64,000 nt of DNA from Nitratireductor thuwali (GTDB lineage Bacteria; Pseudomonadota; Alphaproteobacteria; Rhizobiales; Rhizobiaceae): contig NZ_CP030943.1 in NCBI RefSeq assembly GCF_036621415.1, positions 62,001 through 126,000 on the forward strand, given 5' to 3'. The position numbers and the translations under genes were made by a program. Positions 1 through 9,238 of this stretch are shown piece after piece (the first letter of the stretch is position 1; every line of letters begins with the position of its first letter). The notes below the pieces were generated by a model. That model worked only from the letters and a program-made list of their open reading frames with translations, ran no database searches and had not been told where the DNA came from.

Positions 1-326
1 ATGTGTCCCCCGACAATCAGGTTCTGCTCCGCTGTCATGTGGCGCAGCACGCGGCGGCCTTCCATCACGTGGATGAGGCCGCGCCGCACAACCTCCGAAG
101 CTTCCAGGTTATGGATCGGAGTGCCCTCGAGGGTGATCGCTCCGGCCGACACCTTTCCGTCTTCGGATTTCAGCGTGCCCGAGATTGCCTTGAGGATCGT
201 GCTCTTGCCGGCGCCGTTGCCGCCAAGGAGCGCGACGCACTGCCCTTCCCGAAGGCTGAGGGAAACGCCCTTCAGCGCAAGGATGACATCGGAATAGGTA
301 ACCTCTACATTGTGAAGTTCCAGCAT
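1..326 (-). CDS. livF: LivF-type ABC transporter ATP-binding protein (partial, N-terminal 108 residues)
   Basis: This is the second ATPase subunit of a branched-chain-amino-acid-type (HAAT) ABC importer; it would hydrolyse ATP at the inner membrane. Translation from the ATG at 326 gives an N-terminus MLELHNVEVTY, a Walker A motif GGNGAGKST near residue 36 and the segment EGRRV that is characteristic of LivF. The reading frame is still open at base 1, so the Walker B and signature regions lie outside the window. It follows the substrate-binding protein gene by 62 bp on the same strand and is probably the last liv gene of the operon in view. The substrate cannot be read from the ATPase. Confidence 0.93.
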   Translation of the reverse strand, partial: MLELHNVEVTYSDVILALKGVSLSLREGQCVALLGGNGAGKSTILKAISGTLKSEDGKVSAGAITLEGTPIHNLEASEVVRRGLIHVMEGRRVLRHMTAEQNLIVGGH

Positions 327-388
327 CGGCCGCCTGCCCCGTTCTTAGGATAAGGCCGGGCACCACGAGCGGCGGTGCCAGGCAGGTC

Positions 389-1627
389 TCACCACTTCTC
401 GACGTTGGGGATGGCGGCCCCGGTGGCCTCGACCACGATTTTGCCGTCGCGCACGCTGCCGACGTTGACCTGAAGTCCCTTCAGGGGGAAGGGCGCCTCA
501 GGCGTGAAGGACAGCGTGGGAAGGAAACCGTGGGTTTCTTCTGTAGTGATCGGTTCTGCGAAAAGCGCCTCGCGCACCTTCTCGCCGGTCAGGCCCTCGG
601 GACCGTTGGCTTCTATCGCATGTTCGATCACCGTAACGGCAAAAAGCCCTTGGGAGATGCCCATGGCAGTCACTACGTTCCACGGTGCCTTCAGGCCGTA
701 ACTGTCGGACAGGGTCTGGTAGAACTGGCGGGGCGGCGTATCCTCGTCGGCCGCGATGGCCATGCCGTAGGCTTCGTAGTCGCCTTCAAGCTGTTCGAGG
801 CCGCCCAGGGCTTTGCCCGAGGCGGGAAGGCCATTGTGCGAACTCATCATGATCGGCACATCGGCGCCATTGGCCTGCAGGCCGCGCTTCGCGGCAACCA
901 CGATCGAGGTGTTGGTCTGGATGATCAGGGCGTCGGCGCCCGAGCGTGCCACGCGGCGCATCTGCGCCGTCAGATCGGTCGGCTGCACTTCCGTGTAGAT
1001 CACCTCAACCAGTTCGATCTCGTCGGGGTGCTCTTCGGCGTATTTCTCCAGGCCCTTGGCCATGTCCACATAGGCCGGCGAGGCCTCCGAGGCCATAATC
1101 GCTGCCTTGATAGGGCCATCACCGCCCCGCTTCTGGCGCAGCCAGTACAGGAAGCCCGCGCTCTCGTGTGAGTAGGTGGGACGGGGATTGAAAATCCAGG
1201 AGTCCGGTTTCCACGCATAGCCGTACGCGGCGGTGGCCATGAACATCGGGATCTTGTCCTCGGGCAGGCGCTCGGACAGTGCTGCGACGTCGGGGCCGCC
1301 GAGGCCGATTACCGCGATGGGCTCGAGTTCGGACTTTATGCCGGGCCACAGGCTTGCCACCTGGGCGGCGTCATAGCGGGTCTCGTAGTTCTTGTAGTTC
1401 AGCGTCACACCCAGTTGCGCGCCGCGGGTGGCGTTCCACCAGTCGATCACCTTCTCGCGCCCCGCCGCGAGGATCGGCATGATGTCGGCATAAGGCCCCG
1501 AGAAGTCCGACAGGAGAGCCACGTTGTAGCGAGTTTCCTCCTGCGCCTTCAGCGGCAGTGCCGAGGCCAGCGCCATTGCGCCCGCCGCAAGAAGAGCGCG
1601 GCGCATCGATTTCAAGGACATTGTCAT
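389..1627 (-). CDS. Periplasmic substrate-binding protein of HAAT/Liv ABC transporter
   Basis: A 412-residue type I periplasmic-binding protein of the LivK/HAAT family. It has a clear Sec signal peptide (basic MTMSLKSMRR, then a hydrophobic Ala/Leu stretch ending near ALPLKA-Q at about residue 29). The mature domain starts with the typical strand YNVALLSDFSGPYAD. A strong ribosome site GGAGGAAG lies 4-5 bases before the ATG. It sits between livM and livF. Because the operon also contains an acyl-CoA synthetase and the neighbouring operon degrades CoA thioesters, the ligand is more likely an aromatic, alicyclic or fatty carboxylate than leucine; that is inference from context. Confidence 0.92.
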   Translation of the reverse strand: MTMSLKSMRRALLAAGAMALASALPLKAQEETRYNVALLSDFSGPYADIMPILAAGREKVIDWWNATRGAQLGVTLNYKNYETRYDAAQVASLWPGIKSELEPIAVIGLGGPDVAALSERLPEDKIPMFMATAAYGYAWKPDSWIFNPRPTYSHESAGFLYWLRQKRGGDGPIKAAIMASEASPAYVDMAKGLEKYAEEHPDEIELVEVIYTEVQPTDLTAQMRRVARSGADALIIQTNTSIVVAAKRGLQANGADVPIMMSSHNGLPASGKALGGLEQLEGDYEAYGMAIAADEDTPPRQFYQTLSDSYGLKAPWNVVTAMGISQGLFAVTVIEHAIEANGPEGLTGEKVREALFAEPITTEETHGFLPTLSFTPEAPFPLKGLQVNVGSVRDGKIVVEATGAAIPNVEKW

Positions 1628-1658
1628 TTTCTTCCTCCCAGTTGAGGGCCGGCCCTGG

Positions 1659-2711
1659 TCAATAGGGGAACGGCCAGATGCGGTAAGACGATTTCAGGAT
1701 GGTCCAGCGATGCATCAGTCCCTTGGGCTCGAGGATCATGAAGAGGGCGATGACTCCTCCCAGGATCACGTTCATTCCCGCGAAGACGATGTCGCCCCCG
1801 AGGAAGGTGACGCTCTCTGCAATATTCGGCCCAACGGTTGCGATGATCTCCTGAATCACGCGGATCACGAAGACGCCGATGAGCGCACCGACGATAGAGC
1901 CCATGCCGCCAACGATGATCATCGCTATGAAGAACACCGAGTTGAACAGGGTGAACTGATCCACGCCGACGAAGCGAATCAGGTAGGCCCAGAGCCCGCC
2001 GCCCACCCCGGCGTAGAATGCGCCGATCAGGAAGGCGTTGGCCTTGGTGGCGGCGACATTGATGCCCATGATGCCGGCGGCCACGTCGTCGTCGCGGACC
2101 GCCACGAAGGCACGCCCGAAGCGCGAGCGGACGATTCCGAAGGCGCCGGCCACCATGATCGCGGCAACGAACAGCATAAGGTAGTACTGCGCGCCTTCGC
2201 TCACGATCCGCAATCCGAAAAGCGTGGCCGGCGGCACGGTCACCCCGTTCGATCCCCCCAGCCAGGACGAGGGCAAATTGAGTACCGCGAAATGGAAGAT
2301 GAATTGCGCCGCGATGGTGGTGAGCGCCAAGTAGAAGCCCTTGATCCGCGCCGCCGTCAGCCCGAAGAGGAATCCGAAGACAGCCGCTGCGAAACCGGCG
2401 ATGGGGATTGTCAGAAGGAAGCTTAGCCCGGTCTTCTCGGCCAGGATCGCAGCCGTATAGGCGCCAACCCCCATGAAGGCCGCCTGGCCGAGGTTGATCT
2501 GACCGGCATAGCCGGTGCAGATCTGAAGCCCAACGGCGACCACCGCGCTGATGTACATGATGTTGAGGATGGCGACGATCCGCGGCCCCACCAGATAGGG
2601 CGCCGCCAGCAGCACCGCGATGAATAGGATGAGCGAGAGCGCTTGCCAGCGGGTGCGGACCAGCCGCCGGTCGGCGCGGTAGCTGGTGGCGAAGATGCCG
2701 GAAGGATCCAT
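1659..2711 (-). CDS. livM: LivM-type ABC transporter permease
   Basis: A 350-residue integral membrane permease with many hydrophobic helices and the LivM-type segment GYAGQINLGQAAFMGVGAY near residue 68, conserved in this family. It forms the translocation pore together with LivH. The ATG at 2711 lies three bases after the livH stop codon (2715-2717), which suggests translational coupling. Length is normal for LivM (roughly 300-400 residues). Nothing looks broken. Confidence 0.93.
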   Translation of the reverse strand: MDPSGIFATSYRADRRLVRTRWQALSLILFIAVLLAAPYLVGPRIVAILNIMYISAVVAVGLQICTGYAGQINLGQAAFMGVGAYTAAILAEKTGLSFLLTIPIAGFAAAVFGFLFGLTAARIKGFYLALTTIAAQFIFHFAVLNLPSSWLGGSNGVTVPPATLFGLRIVSEGAQYYLMLFVAAIMVAGAFGIVRSRFGRAFVAVRDDDVAAGIMGINVAATKANAFLIGAFYAGVGGGLWAYLIRFVGVDQFTLFNSVFFIAMIIVGGMGSIVGALIGVFVIRVIQEIIATVGPNIAESVTFLGGDIVFAGMNVILGGVIALFMILEPKGLMHRWTILKSSYRIWPFPY

Positions 2712-2714
2712 CGC

Positions 2715-3599
2715 TCAGACCCTCTCGATGGTGCGCCAGCCGAACAGTCCGGTTGGCCGGACCAGCAGGATGCCCAGCATAATGAGGTAGGGCACGACAG
2801 TACCGAGCGCACCGCCGACCAGCGGATCGAGATAGTTGGTGGCCAAGCTTTGTGCCACGCCCACGATCACGCCGGCAAGGATTAGTCCGCCGATGGATTC
2901 GAGCCCGGCAAACAGCGCAACAGGAAGCGCGGCGAAGCCAATTTCAGAGGCGAGAAAGGTAAGCGACTTGCCGCTCAGGAAGATCATCGCACCCACCGTG
3001 GAGAGAACCGCGCCCAGGACCCAGGCGAAGGCGATCGAGCCCTTGACCGAGATCCCCATAGACGATGCCACCACATGATCCTCGGCCACCGCCGTCATGC
3101 GCAGCCCGGCGCGGGTCCGATTGAAAAACCAGGAGAGCCCGACCGCCGCGACAATGGTGATGAGACCGCCGATCAGGAGGTTCATCGGAATCAGCATCTC
3201 TCCCAGGAACAACGGCTTCAGAGGGAAGATAACCGGGAAGGGCCGCACCGCGGGTCCGAAAAGCAGTAGCACAATCCCACGCAGCAATATCAGCAGCCCC
3301 ACGGTGACCATGACCATGGAGAATACACTTTCTCCGATCAGTTTGGTCAGGAAGATCCGCTCGATCAGGTAGCCTGCCAGCGCCGAAAGCAGCAGTGAGA
3401 GAGTGATCGCCAGCCAGAGGTCGAGACCCAGCTCGAAAGTCGTGTACCACACGATGAAACCGCCCAGGATCACCAGTTCGCCCTGGGCGAAGTTGAACAC
3501 TTTGCTGGCGCGATAGATCACCACGAACCCCATCGCGACCAAAGCATAGAGCAGCCCGATCAGGGCGCCAGTGATGATGTCGTTGATAACGTAGATCAT
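2715..3599 (-). CDS. livH: LivH-type ABC transporter permease
   Basis: A 294-residue permease with the LivH features YALVAMGFVVIYRASKVFNFAQGE near the N-terminus and multiple membrane segments. The start was placed at the ATG at 3599 (MIYVINDI), because an in-frame upstream ATG would read into the coding end of the acyl-CoA synthetase gene and add a hydrophilic leader, while a GGAG ribosome site precedes 3599 by about 10 bases. It begins 16 bases after the synthetase stop. It pairs with LivM in the membrane. Confidence 0.93.
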   Translation of the reverse strand: MIYVINDIITGALIGLLYALVAMGFVVIYRASKVFNFAQGELVILGGFIVWYTTFELGLDLWLAITLSLLLSALAGYLIERIFLTKLIGESVFSMVMVTVGLLILLRGIVLLLFGPAVRPFPVIFPLKPLFLGEMLIPMNLLIGGLITIVAAVGLSWFFNRTRAGLRMTAVAEDHVVASSMGISVKGSIAFAWVLGAVLSTVGAMIFLSGKSLTFLASEIGFAALPVALFAGLESIGGLILAGVIVGVAQSLATNYLDPLVGGALGTVVPYLIMLGILLVRPTGLFGWRTIERV

Positions 3600-3615
3600 C
3601 GTTTCGTGAACTCCT

Positions 3616-5613
3616 TCACGCGGCGTGTTGCTTCCGGGCGGTGTGCGGAGCGTCCTCAACATCGGTGACGGCGACGTGGACTCTTAGAACGCCCCGGCGG
3701 CCGTCTTGATAGGTGACAGCGATTTCCAGATCGACACTGTCATCCCCGCCGTAGATCGCCTCCACTAGATCGGCGTAGCGCTCCTCCAGAAAGGCTCGGC
3801 GCAGCTTGCGGCTGCGGGTCAATTCGCCCTCGTCGGGGTCGAGCTCCTTGGGGAAGTTCGCGAAACGCCGGACCCGCGATCCTTCCGGCAGAAGCATGTT
3901 GATGCGCTCCACCTCCGCCCTGATCAGTTCGAGGATCTCGGGTTTCTGCGACAGGTCGGTATAGGTTGAGAAGCTGAGCTGGTTCTCCTCAACCCAGCGG
4001 CTCAGCACCTCCAAATCGATATTGATCAACGCCGCCACAAAGGGGCGCGTCTGGTCTCCAAGGATCATCAGATCCTTGATGAAGGGGCTGTAGCGCAGAC
4101 GAGTCTCGATGAACTGCGGCGGATAGCTGTGACCGTTGCAGAGATGCCGCATGTCCTTTACCCGATCGAGGAACACGAGCTCTCCATCATCGGTCATCGA
4201 GACGGCGTCGCCGGTCGCATACCAGCCGTCCCTGGTCTGGGCCTCAGCGGTCTTGTCGGGCTTGCGGAAATAGCCGCCGAACCCCGAGCCACCCCGCACA
4301 TGAAGCTCGCCGTCCTCGGCGATGCGAAATTCGAGCGGATCGCCATAGACAGGATTGACCTGCATCCAGCGCCCGCTGGTCTCCAACTGGTAGCTTTCGC
4401 CCATGTGCGCTGTGAGAAGTCCGACTTCCGTTGCCCCGTACACGTTGCGCAGCTTCACGCCCATGGCGTGGAACATGCGGAAGACGTCGGGCGCCATGAG
4501 CGCCCCCCCGGACATGGCGTTCCTGGCCTTTCCCAGGCCCAGGTTGTCGCGCAGGTGCGAAAGCACGAGGGCCTCGGCCAGCGGCAGCTGCAGGCGCGCT
4601 GCAAGCGAAGGCCGACGCCCTTCAAGCCGCTCGACATAGACGTCGCGGCCCACCCTCATGGCCCAGTTATAGAACGCCCGCCGAATTGGCCCCGCGCTAA
4701 GCATCCGCGCCTGTACAATCGAGGCAAGGTTCTCCCACTGACGCGGGCTGAAGACCAGCGCATCGACGGCCAGCTCACGGATGTTATCGAGTATCTCCTC
4801 CGGCCCCTCGGGGAAGTTCACCACCATCGGCGCGAGTAGCCCGATCGACAGCCCGAAGATCTGCTCGGTTACCCAAGCCGGGGAAATATAGGTGAGGTAC
4901 TCGGTGCCCGGCGCGATTTCGACTGCGCCCAACACCCGGGCGGAGTTGTCGAAAAGATAGCGCTGCGAGATCATAACGCCTTTCGGCTTGCTGGTCGTGC
5001 CCGAGGTATAGGACAGAACCGCGATGTCGCCGGGTCTACCGCGCGCGACACGAGCTTCGAATAACTTCGGGTCCTGGTCGTGACGGCGGGCTCCGGCATC
5101 GCTCACCGTGCGATACGAGCGCAAGAGCGGGTGCGCATAGGTCCACAGCCCGGCATCGTCCCAGTAGACGATGGCGATGATGCCCTCGAGGTCCCCGGCG
5201 ATCTCGAGGCACTTGTCCACCTGCTCCTGGTCCTGCACAAGGAAGATCCGCGTCTCCGAATCCCGCGCCAGATAGTGAATCTCGGCGGAGGATTGATCGG
5301 GGTAGACCGAGATCACCTTCCCGCCCAACGATTGGGCGGCGTACTCGGCCCAGAAATGTTCGGGTTCGTTCTCGCCGATTACCATCATTGAGTCGCCCGA
5401 GCCGAATCCCAGATCGTCAAGGCCAAGCGCCAAGGCGCGGACCCGCTGGAGCACGTCGGCCCAGGTGAACTCGCGCCAGATGCCGAGGCGCTTGTGCCGC
5501 TGGGCCAAGGCAGCCGGCGTGGCCTTGGCTCGCGCCAGCAACACCTGCGGCAGCGTTTGGCTTTGCGTCACCGCAGGATCGCTGAAGACCTTCGCTGCTC
5601 TTGTGCGCTCCAC
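3616..5613 (-). CDS. Long-chain-type AMP-forming acyl-CoA synthetase
   Basis: A 665-residue ANL-superfamily enzyme that would adenylate a carboxylic acid and transfer it to CoA. The P-loop motif SYTSGTTSKPKG lies at residues 201-212; YGATEVG and a downstream YATGD motif mark the adenylate-binding core. Size and the large C-terminal domain match long-chain (FAA/FadD15-like) synthetases. The start is GTG at 5613, five bases after the livG TAG. A C-terminal extension after the DLVEAIYGGDD segment is rich in Val/Arg and not typical. Lying between livG and livH, it probably activates the imported acid (vectorial uptake), which is inference from operon order. Confidence 0.9.
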   Translation of the reverse strand: MERTRAAKVFSDPAVTQSQTLPQVLLARAKATPAALAQRHKRLGIWREFTWADVLQRVRALALGLDDLGFGSGDSMMVIGENEPEHFWAEYAAQSLGGKVISVYPDQSSAEIHYLARDSETRIFLVQDQEQVDKCLEIAGDLEGIIAIVYWDDAGLWTYAHPLLRSYRTVSDAGARRHDQDPKLFEARVARGRPGDIAVLSYTSGTTSKPKGVMISQRYLFDNSARVLGAVEIAPGTEYLTYISPAWVTEQIFGLSIGLLAPMVVNFPEGPEEILDNIRELAVDALVFSPRQWENLASIVQARMLSAGPIRRAFYNWAMRVGRDVYVERLEGRRPSLAARLQLPLAEALVLSHLRDNLGLGKARNAMSGGALMAPDVFRMFHAMGVKLRNVYGATEVGLLTAHMGESYQLETSGRWMQVNPVYGDPLEFRIAEDGELHVRGGSGFGGYFRKPDKTAEAQTRDGWYATGDAVSMTDDGELVFLDRVKDMRHLCNGHSYPPQFIETRLRYSPFIKDLMILGDQTRPFVAALINIDLEVLSRWVEENQLSFSTYTDLSQKPEILELIRAEVERINMLLPEGSRVRRFANFPKELDPDEGELTRSRKLRRAFLEERYADLVEAIYGGDDSVDLEIAVTYQDGRRGVLRVHVAVTDVEDAPHTARKQHAA

Positions 5614-5617
5614 TGTT

Positions 5618-6406
5618 CTACCCCAGATAGGCTTTGATCACGGCCGGATCCCTCTGTATTTCAGCCGGCGTCCCTTCAGCGATCACCCGGCCGAAGTCCA
5701 GCACTACGATCCGGTCGGCCAGGTCCATCACGACGCCCATGTCGTGTTCCACAAGCACCACCGGGATCTTCCGGGCCTCGCGCACGTCGAGGATGAAGCG
5801 CGCGAGATCTTCTTTCTCCTCGGAGTTCATTCCGGCCATCGGCTCGTCCAAAAGCAGGATGGAGGGCTCTTGCGCCAAGGCGCGGCCCAGATCGACGCGC
5901 TTGCGCAACCCGTAGCCCAGCGTGCCCACCTGCCGGTTTCGGATCGCCTCGATCTCAAGAAAGTCCACGATTTCCTCAACAGCCTCGCGATGTTCGGTTT
6001 CCTCGCGCATCACCGGCCCGTAGTGGAAAAAGGCCTGGACTACATTCGAACGCATAAGGGTGTGGCGGCCAATCAGGATGTTCTCGACCACGGTCAGCCC
6101 CCCGAAGAGGTGCGTTCCCTGAAAGGTGCGTGCCAAGCCTCGGCGGGCGATCTGGTCCACGCGGAGGCCGGTCACGTCCTGCCCGATGAGTTCGACGCAC
6201 CCCTGCTGGGGGCGGTAAAAACCGGCGGTGACGTTCAGAAACGATGTCTTTCCTGCACCATTGGGGCCGATGATCGCCAAAAGCTCGTCCTCGCGCACCT
6301 CGATCGAGACGTCATCCAGCGCTGTCACTCCGCCGAACCGAAGGGTGGCGCTGCGGACGGCAAGCGGCGGTGCCTGTCGCTCTTTTCGCGCGGCGGTCAT
6401 GAGCAC
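5618..6406 (-). CDS. livG: LivG-type ABC transporter ATP-binding protein
   Basis: A 262-residue ATPase with Walker A GPNGAGKT (residues 47-54), Walker B ILLLDEP and the long LivG-type loop with the degenerate signature LGYGLRKR in place of LSGGQ, which is usual for LivG. GTG at 6406 gives the longest product; the ATG at 6400 is the other candidate, and neither has a strong ribosome site. It is the first gene of the minus-strand liv operon, about 135 nt downstream of the predicted transcription start, and is followed at once by the acyl-CoA synthetase. Confidence 0.92.
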   Translation of the reverse strand: MLMTAARKERQAPPLAVRSATLRFGGVTALDDVSIEVREDELLAIIGPNGAGKTSFLNVTAGFYRPQQGCVELIGQDVTGLRVDQIARRGLARTFQGTHLFGGLTVVENILIGRHTLMRSNVVQAFFHYGPVMREETEHREAVEEIVDFLEIEAIRNRQVGTLGYGLRKRVDLGRALAQEPSILLLDEPMAGMNSEEKEDLARFILDVREARKIPVVLVEHDMGVVMDLADRIVVLDFGRVIAEGTPAEIQRDPAVIKAYLG

Positions 6407-6540
6407 GCGATGCCGTCCCGCATTCCTGGCGGCGGGCGCAGGGAACGTGAGCCGTCACACCGGACACAGGTCCGTTCGCTACCGATCAACGATCTTCCTC
6501 CCGTCGACCCTGTCGTTTGTGCAGGGCTTCAGCAAACCCG

Positions 6541-6576
6541 ATTGAACAATCTAACAGACGTTAGAATTCGAATCAA
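6541..6576 (-). promoter_or_regulatory. Predicted liv-operon promoter with embedded palindromic operator
   Basis: On the minus strand TTGATT (6571-6576), a 17-base spacer and TAGATT (6548-6553) form a sigma-70-like promoter. The spacer and the -10 are covered by the interrupted palindrome CTAACAGACGTTAG (6551-6564, arms CTAAC/GTTAG). An almost identical element (13 of 14 bases when reversed) is placed in the same way in the promoter at 9239-9276. The position implies repression by a dimeric regulator, perhaps of the TetR family, but no such regulator gene lies in the window. The rest of the 375-bp gap 6407-6781 shows no gene. Confidence 0.7.
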
Positions 6577-6781
6577 CTGCCCTCTCTTTGCTGTCGTCCG
6601 ACCTGTGGACTTGCCTTCTTTGCGCTTGGATAGGTGAACGGCTGGGGCAAAGACGGCATTCGGAGGATACGCATATGCGCTGAAGCGCAGGACCGATTAG
6701 CTGGCTGCCACGATAACCGGTACGCTGATGGCGCGGTTCGGACGGACGGGTGTCAGAGGATAGGCGCAGTCGAGGCAGGCC

Positions 6782-7148
6782 TCAGTTGGCCCCGCGCTCG
6801 ATCCAGGTCTCCAGGACGTGGCGCTGGATCTTGCCGCTGGTCGAGCGCGGGAAGTCTTCGAAAGCGATGAAGCGGATCTCGCGCGGCCGCTTATAGCCGG
6901 CCAGTTGATCGCGGCAAAGCCGCATCAGCTCGTCGGCATCGGGGCCGTCGACGTGCCGTGCCACGAAGGCCACCGGGCGTTCGCGCCAGAAGCACCGCAG
7001 CGAGACGGTCCACACGGCCCAGAAGGGTGCCGTAGCTGTGTCTTATCTCTCCGTTCTCGAGCGCAAGCGCATCTTGTTGCTCGCGCGCTCTCGTGCGAAA
7101 CATCGAATAGACATCTGCCCGCCCGGCGCGGGCCACCTCCGGCAGCAT
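6782..7148 (-). pseudogene. Acyl-CoA synthetase remnant with large internal deletion
   Basis: Only the two ends of an AMP-forming CoA ligase survive. The first part, from the ATG at 7148 (ribosome site GGAGGAGC), encodes about 52 residues typical of the N-terminus (RADVYSMF, then HSYGTLLGRVDRLAAVLLA). The last part, in another frame, encodes the C-terminal lid region ending with YKRPREIRF and the catalytic-lysine motif RSTSGKIQRH. They join around 6980-6995, where roughly 350-400 residues including the adenylate-binding core are missing. The product cannot be active. It lies 32 bp behind the dienoyl-CoA reductase, so it was probably the second gene of that operon. Confidence 0.88.
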
Positions 7149-7180
7149 GATGCTCCTCCCTGGCAATCGTTCCTGGTTGT

Positions 7181-9214
7181 TCACAAAGACTGGGCGAGGC
7201 GCACTCCTTCATCGATCGCACGCAGCGCATCGAGTTCAGCCGCCTCGGCCGCACCGCCGATCATCGTGGCGGAAATGCCGCGGGCCGCAAGCGCCTCGAC
7301 CAGCGTCCGTACGGGTTCCTGTCCCGTACAGAGAACGATCGTATCGGCGGCGATAACTTTTGTCTCGCCGTTCGAAAGGACGTGGAGCCCCCCATCGTCG
7401 ATACGCTGGTAGACCACGCCCGCTAAGGTCTCGACTCCGTGTTTGCGTAACGCGTTGCGCAGGATCCAGCCGGTCGAAATGCCAAGCCCCTGTCCCACCT
7501 TGCTCGTCTTGCGCTGCAGCATCACCACTTTGCGCTTTGCAGGCACCGCGGCCAGTGGATCGCCCGCCAGCGCGCCGGCGTTCCTGAATTGTCCGTCCAC
7601 ACCCCACGTGTCGAAAAAGGCCGCGTTCTCGTTGGCCTCAGCCGGATGGGTGACAAGGAATTCGGCCACGTCATGGCCGATCCCGCCGGCGCCCATGATG
7701 GCCACGGTCTGTCCCGCCTCCCGTGCGCCGCAGAGGATCTCGGCATAGGTGGCGACCTTGGGATGATCTATGCCCGGAATGTCCGGAATGCGAGGGGTCA
7801 CTCCTGAGGCGATCACCACATGGTCGAACCCGGCAAGATCGTCGGCAGTGGCGCGACAGCCCAGCCGCAGGGTGACGCCGTGCCTGTCCATCTGAGCGGT
7901 GTAATAACGCAGCGTTTCGTCGAACTCGTGCTTGCCCGGGGCCGCACGTGCCAGGTTGAGCTGCCCGCCCAGCCGGTTCTCTGCCTCGAAAAGAGTGACC
8001 GCGTGCCCAAGCCGCGCGGCCTCGGCCGCCGTGGCCATACCCGCCGCCCCGCCGCCGACGATCGCCACCTTCTTCGGGGTCTCGCTCGGCGTGTCACGGA
8101 ATTCCATCTCGCGGCCGGCGCGCGGATTGACAAGGCAGCTTGCCGGACGGTCCGAGAAGATGAAATCCAGACATGCCTGATTGCAGGCGATGCAGGTGTT
8201 GATCTCATGGGCCCGACCCTCGCGCACCTTCTTCACGAAATGAGGGTCGGCGAGGAAGGGCCGCGCCATCGAGACCATGTCGGCATCTCCCGAGGCCAGG
8301 ATGTCCTCGGCGACCTCGGGGGTATTGATTCGGTTCGAGGCCACCACCGGGATCGACACCGCCGCCTTCACGTTGGCCGCCGCCTTCCGCCAGGCGCCAC
8401 GCGGCACTGGGTAGGCGATCGTTGGCACGCGCGCCTCGTGCCAGCCGATTCCGGTGTTCAGAATGTCGGCGCCGGCGGCCTCGATCTTGCGGGCGAGCGC
8501 GGCGATCTCTTCGGCGGGCGCGCCGCCCTCGACAAGATCGGCCGCCGAAATACGGTAGATGACCAGCAAATCCGGTCCGCAGCGGTCGCGCACCGCGCGC
8601 ACGATTTCGACCGCGAAGCGGTGCCGGTTGTCGGCGCTGCCACCCCACTTGTCCTCGCGTTTGTTGGTGTGGGTCACGGTGAATTCATTAATGAGATAGC
8701 CTTCGGAGCCCATTATTTCGACGCCATCGAAACCGGCAGATTGCGCGTTGAGCGCTGCCTGGGCGAAATCTTCAATGGTGTGCAGAATATCCTGTTCGCT
8801 CATCTCCCGCGGGGAATAGGGGTTTATCGGCGCCCGAATCGGCGAAGGTGCCACGCAACCTTCAAACTTGGCATAACGCCCCGCGTGGCAGATCTGCGCG
8901 CAAATCAGGCTGCCTTCCTGATGGACTGCATCGCAAATCGGCTTGAGGCTCAGCGCCTGCTGCGGATCGTCGAGCCGCGGACCTTCCGGATCGAACATGC
9001 CTTCGGCGTTGGGCGAAAAACCGCCAGTCACGATGACTGCCGCTTCGCCGTGCGCGCGTTCACGATAGAACGCGACCTGTCTTTCGATACCGTTGGCTTC
9101 GGTTTCAAGCCGCGTGTGCATCGAGCCCATAATGACCCGGTTTCGCAGATCGTGGACGCCTGCCCGGATCGGGGACAGCAATTTCTCGAAGGTTCTTCCG
9201 CGCCTGTCGGACAT
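7181..9214 (-). CDS. FadH-type 2,4-dienoyl-CoA reductase / NADH:flavin oxidoreductase
   Basis: A 677-residue flavoprotein of the FadH/trimethylamine-dehydrogenase family. It has an N-terminal Old-Yellow-Enzyme TIM barrel (FMN, GVEIMGSEGYLINEF, NTGIGWHEAR), a 4Fe-4S motif C-x2-C-x3-C-x11-C (CIACNQAC...C), then an FAD/NAD(P) domain opening with VAIVGGGAAGMA. It would reduce conjugated dienoyl- or other enoyl-CoA thioesters. The start was set at the ATG at 9214 because GGAGGT (9224-9229) sits ideally before it; an ATG at 9232 would place that ribosome site inside the gene. It is divergent from the acyl-CoA dehydrogenase at 9308 and shares its operator region. Confidence 0.9.
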   Translation of the reverse strand: MSDRRGRTFEKLLSPIRAGVHDLRNRVIMGSMHTRLETEANGIERQVAFYRERAHGEAAVIVTGGFSPNAEGMFDPEGPRLDDPQQALSLKPICDAVHQEGSLICAQICHAGRYAKFEGCVAPSPIRAPINPYSPREMSEQDILHTIEDFAQAALNAQSAGFDGVEIMGSEGYLINEFTVTHTNKREDKWGGSADNRHRFAVEIVRAVRDRCGPDLLVIYRISAADLVEGGAPAEEIAALARKIEAAGADILNTGIGWHEARVPTIAYPVPRGAWRKAAANVKAAVSIPVVASNRINTPEVAEDILASGDADMVSMARPFLADPHFVKKVREGRAHEINTCIACNQACLDFIFSDRPASCLVNPRAGREMEFRDTPSETPKKVAIVGGGAAGMATAAEAARLGHAVTLFEAENRLGGQLNLARAAPGKHEFDETLRYYTAQMDRHGVTLRLGCRATADDLAGFDHVVIASGVTPRIPDIPGIDHPKVATYAEILCGAREAGQTVAIMGAGGIGHDVAEFLVTHPAEANENAAFFDTWGVDGQFRNAGALAGDPLAAVPAKRKVVMLQRKTSKVGQGLGISTGWILRNALRKHGVETLAGVVYQRIDDGGLHVLSNGETKVIAADTIVLCTGQEPVRTLVEALAARGISATMIGGAAEAAELDALRAIDEGVRLAQSL

Positions 9215-9238
9215 ATCCACGTTACCTCCCATTGCATC

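Noticed and set aside
530..1171. Long plus-strand open frame opposite the substrate-binding protein gene
   Set aside because: Antisense shadow of a well-supported gene; no ribosome site and no domain.
5465..6637. 390-residue plus-strand frame covering livG
   Set aside because: It lies opposite livG and the synthetase start; its sequence is the GC-rich mirror of those genes.
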